In this document: in pieces, positions 14,001 to 15,813 of the stretch
Layout of the letters: each line of letters opens with the position of its first letter
Numbering within the stretch: position 1 is the stretch's first letter
Origin: CBDVAK01 sp965371945
GTDB lineage: Bacteria > Pseudomonadota > Gammaproteobacteria > Competibacterales > JAHEDQ01
Length of the DNA: 15,813 bases
Direction: 5' to 3'
NCBI GenBank assembly: GCA_965371945.1
Contig: CBDVAK010000050.1
Coordinates: 1 to 15,813 of the forward strand
The notes under the pieces: model-generated
The model's input: the letters and a program-made list of their open reading frames with translations, nothing else
Told to the model about the DNA's origin: nothing
Database searches by the model: none
Program-made: the position numbers and the translations under genes

Positions 14001-15785
14001 GTCCGGATCCTCGCGTGCCCGCAAAGCCCGGCCGGGACGTGGTGTGCAGAGACTCCAGCCGGTCCAGCGAAACAGCGACTCGTGAAGATAGTTGTCGTCG
14101 GGGTCGGCCCCGTCCGCCGTCGATTTCGTGGTCGAGGCACCGGACACGTAACCCTCGTCGGGTGGTAGCTTCAGCGGTTCGTCGGCGTCGATCAAACGAT
14201 AATCGCCTTGCCGGGCGCAGAGTGAGTGCCAGCGGCCGGGTGAGACCGGATCCGGCACGCTGGCAACGTCGACTCGATAACCCCGCAGGACGTCCTCGGC
14301 AAACAACACCATGTTGCCGGCATCGCCGGCTTCGACCGCCTGATTCTTGAGGGCCGCCGAAGCGGCATCCTGCGCCACCTGGCCCGCGCGATCATGGCGG
14401 GAGATGCCTAGCCCGCCGGTTCGCAGCGCGGCGACGGCCTGCTTGTCGCCCGTCGTGTAGGTAATCTCGCCATCGATCTGCCGCAAGCTCAGGCTTTTTG
14501 CCACCAGGTTCTGGGCGTTGACCAGGAAGCCGACAGTCTTCAGCGATGCGCCGTCCGGATCTACCTGGTACACATCGAAGTCGCTGCGAGCTTTGTCATC
14601 GTCGACTGCCCAGTTGTCGCCGGCGCCTTCCAGGCGCAGCAAACCGCGTTCGTGATCGGAACTGCGTGGTCGGGGCAGGAAACGCCGCTGGTCGGCCTCC
14701 CAGGCGGTCCGCGGTGTCTGGTCGATCGAGGTGTCACGGGGCCCTGACCATTTGAGATGGGTGATAAGTTGGCCCACAGCCCGGCCGCCGCCGGCAGCAA
14801 TGCGCGCATCGATGGGACCGCTGTCCTCAAGGGCGCAGTCGATCACCAGGCCGAGTTGCCGCAGCAGCTCCGGATAGTCCGAAAACGATGCGATGATCCG
14901 GTGGAAATCGAATTCGGGCGCTGGCGGCGATGTCCCCACATTGGCGAACGTGGGCCGGCGCATGCGCCGCTGCGCATCCGTTGGGGTGTCGCGTCGATAA
15001 AACCGATTGGCCTGGTAGAAATTGAACTCGTCCGCGCTGCGGAACTGGCTCATCAGTGCTGAGTCGGGGCCGGCTGTTGCCGGGTCCTGCCAATCGGCGG
15101 GCAGTGCTCGTCTGGGGAAGGCCCCGGCTGGCCTCGGTAGTCCTTCTTCCTCGGCGGTGGGTGCGAGGACCGTGCCACTGTAGACGCTTTCCGGGCCAAA
15201 TACCTGTCGTTGCAATCGCGCCTCGATCGACTTGCGGGGATCGCCGAAAAAACGGGAGAACCCGGGCAGTGGCACTTCGATCTTTCGGTCGCCAACCGTG
15301 ATGGTACGGGTACGTGTGCCCAGATCGTCGAGCATGTTCCTGAAGTCGGGATGTGCATCTTTCCAGGGAAGCAGGGTCGGGTGAATGCTGGCAGCCTGGA
15401 CAGCCAGACGACCGTAGTGGCGCCGGAGGAATCCCAGCACGTTACGGACGGGATATGAGCGCAGGTTCACCTGGCTCATGTCGCGGAACTGGAAGCCGGC
15501 CACGGGCGTATTTTGGTCGAACAACTTCGCCCATAGCTCGGAGCTGCTCCGGACCAATGGTCGGAGCACGACCGTGTCGTTCCCCACACCGACCGCCAGG
15601 CGGGCGCTGGCCAGCGTATTGGGCCAGTCCAGGAACTCCGGAAACGACGCCAGTCTCTGTTGGCCCGGCGCCTCTGGTGTCAGCCGTGGTGAAACGACCA
15701 CAGACACCCTCAGCTGGCCGGCGAACTCGCCATCACTTACCCGCCCGTTGGGAAGGATCGTCCACAGGATTGTCTGCTTGGCCAT
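11031..15785 (-). CDS. giant 1584-residue protein of unknown function
   Basis: A complete, uninterrupted gene. ATG 15785 has GGAG a few bases upstream (minus strand), and the stop is TAG at 11031. I cannot name its family. There is no signal peptide or membrane segment. Visible blocks: FPEFLDWPNTLA near residue 50; LPGFSRFFGDPRKSIEARL near 175-195; YRMRARLVDLAGNSLAVDD near 633-651, reminiscent of an Ig/FN3-type strand pair; ESFERLVIRSNFDTHANAY near 690-710; GLRVWLDRPWFSSGDGELLG near 1203-1223; LWYCDIELDPGVSYMPFVRL from about 1301; and a Pro linker with PVTPVSPVNPVVPALPG near 1490-1508, before a basic tail of about 75 residues. Short Trp/Tyr-rich, beta-type motifs suggest a multidomain structural, binding or surface-acting protein. 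The window ends 28 bases above the start, so upstream partners may be missing. Confidence 0.85.
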   Translation of the reverse strand: MAKQTILWTILPNGRVSDGEFAGQLRVSVVVSPRLTPEAPGQQRLASFPEFLDWPNTLASARLAVGVGNDTVVLRPLVRSSSELWAKLFDQNTPVAGFQFRDMSQVNLRSYPVRNVLGFLRRHYGRLAVQAASIHPTLLPWKDAHPDFRNMLDDLGTRTRTITVGDRKIEVPLPGFSRFFGDPRKSIEARLQRQVFGPESVYSGTVLAPTAEEEGLPRPAGAFPRRALPADWQDPATAGPDSALMSQFRSADEFNFYQANRFYRRDTPTDAQRRMRRPTFANVGTSPPAPEFDFHRIIASFSDYPELLRQLGLVIDCALEDSGPIDARIAAGGGRAVGQLITHLKWSGPRDTSIDQTPRTAWEADQRRFLPRPRSSDHERGLLRLEGAGDNWAVDDDKARSDFDVYQVDPDGASLKTVGFLVNAQNLVAKSLSLRQIDGEITYTTGDKQAVAALRTGGLGISRHDRAGQVAQDAASAALKNQAVEAGDAGNMVLFAEDVLRGYRVDVASVPDPVSPGRWHSLCARQGDYRLIDADEPLKLPPDEGYVSGASTTKSTADGADPDDNYLHESLFRWTGWSLCTPRPGRALRAREDPDSKSQGEESVEVTDVATGGNGLSVSFKALPGSLPRLRFGQLYRMRARLVDLAGNSLAVDDPSLGDMENATEAVGYWRFEPVDPPVVVQRARVSEGESFERLVIRSNFDTHANAYLATPDFAAAIALPASQDFEYTAINERHVIPPKSSQQQCEQHGLFDPFFANPAEIKKGYEIAAREAGSLYDHLPGSQIELITPAKLGSVATTTAVPPKLPTPENPVGDRLSGGQYVIHREALIRTPYLPDGAAAGIALRALPDHSLPGIGGEMNLGPSCAARQAPNGTLVLLVAFAGNWPDRQGLRIVLAERAGTLSDPHCTESFPDDGRPIWNEDTRVLTFLVRKGHIVRLGYSSYVHPAFLGSFGVPQWTSNESQHSFVSGMAALGNHWMLTPYRELVLVHATQQPVCLPELIKLSIRRNLGDPHAKLLCRRVNLHGPSTGKFEIEADWHEWVDDLQKEGPERVEGHGQLGEVQLQENHPNQFQLQAAIDAQRIDPGRERARGDRHEFGDTRFRLIRYRVRASTRFREYLPSALYDNRDLITRLGPAAEGPPVKAGAADDPGAPVLHDSGGASNRLIVPASAPPDDPRVLYTVPTFRWQHSESSGTISHTRLGNGLRVWLDRPWFSSGDGELLGVVLLGNNARFTDIPKHLQALVTQWGLDPLWETALPKSKTRASDFGARVHSEQVRLQERPDAPHVHVVGHRVHWDQGRRLWYCDIELDPGVSYMPFVRLALVRYQPNALGAAKVSKVVLAEFAQVLPRRRAFLKQSGEQVSLTLRGPLPHYGPMKFPVDSEYSDISFIGGLHESGRNRVELMLQTRDPAVDSDLAWGDHSRLASAVVGPPYRRGVVIGPMLGSNNITDAAIVDAADGKTVHPRSGEFVDLRATIDLGVLNPARRIRPRTPLRPVTPVSPVNPVVPALPGDLGPIVNLRDAKIWAIENQDLPKVPGRDRRLVLREFERYYTDKTVPERRSGATHRRRVIEERLVYAVEFRVSG

Positions 15786-15813
15786 CGCTATCTCCAGCCC
15801 CTGTTCTGTCTCA

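Noticed and set aside
1..15813. Insertion sequence, integrase, CRISPR, tRNA or phage genes
   Set aside because: None was seen on either strand. The methyltransferase break at about 1050 shows no recognisable terminal repeats or target duplication.

Overview
The window is GC-rich, densely coded bacterial chromosome. It has classical Shine-Dalgarno sequences, short gene gaps, a DctPQM TRAP transporter, a small gene resembling DUF5062 and a remnant of a TrmA/RlmD-type RNA methyltransferase. Together these suggest a free-living proteobacterium, most likely a gammaproteobacterium. The genus cannot be told from what is visible. No tRNA, rRNA, CRISPR array, transposase or integrase was seen.

Layout. 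(1) 26-1731: a minus-strand membrane-associated protein (DUF6635-like) with a good intrinsic terminator. Its start abuts the last ~35 codons of a broken RNA m5U methyltransferase, whose stop still overlaps the start of a DUF924 gene. (2) 1874-5345: an operon of TRAP solute-binding protein, small membrane subunit, large membrane subunit and a MarR-type regulator. (3) 5371-7838: an operon of a DUF2783 protein, homogentisate 1,2-dioxygenase and a fumarylacetoacetate-hydrolase-family enzyme. (4) 7884-8441 (minus): an orphan six-helix membrane protein, convergent with the previous operon. (5) 8596-9870: a glycerate 2-kinase. (6) 9969-10919: three small plus-strand genes (ABM-type monooxygenase fold, DUF5062-like, 79-aa helical protein). 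(7) 11031-15785 (minus): a complete 1584-aa protein of unknown function, whose start lies at the right edge of the window.

The best-supported system is operons 2 and 3. Both promoters carry almost the same imperfect dyad (17 of 20 bases identical), placed between the -35 and -10 boxes, and the MarR gene is the last gene of the first operon. The simplest model is that the MarR protein represses both operons until an aromatic acid, probably homogentisate or a close relative, is present. The TRAP system would then import the acid, the dioxygenase would open its ring and the hydrolase would split the product to central metabolites. No 4-hydroxyphenylpyruvate dioxygenase and no maleylacetoacetate isomerase is present here. 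The cluster therefore looks more like uptake and catabolism of an external ring-cleavage substrate than a complete tyrosine-degradation operon.

The least explained object is the 1584-aa protein. It has no recognisable signal peptide and no domain I can name, but several sharply motif-like blocks and a Pro-Val/Pro-Thr linker near the C-terminus.
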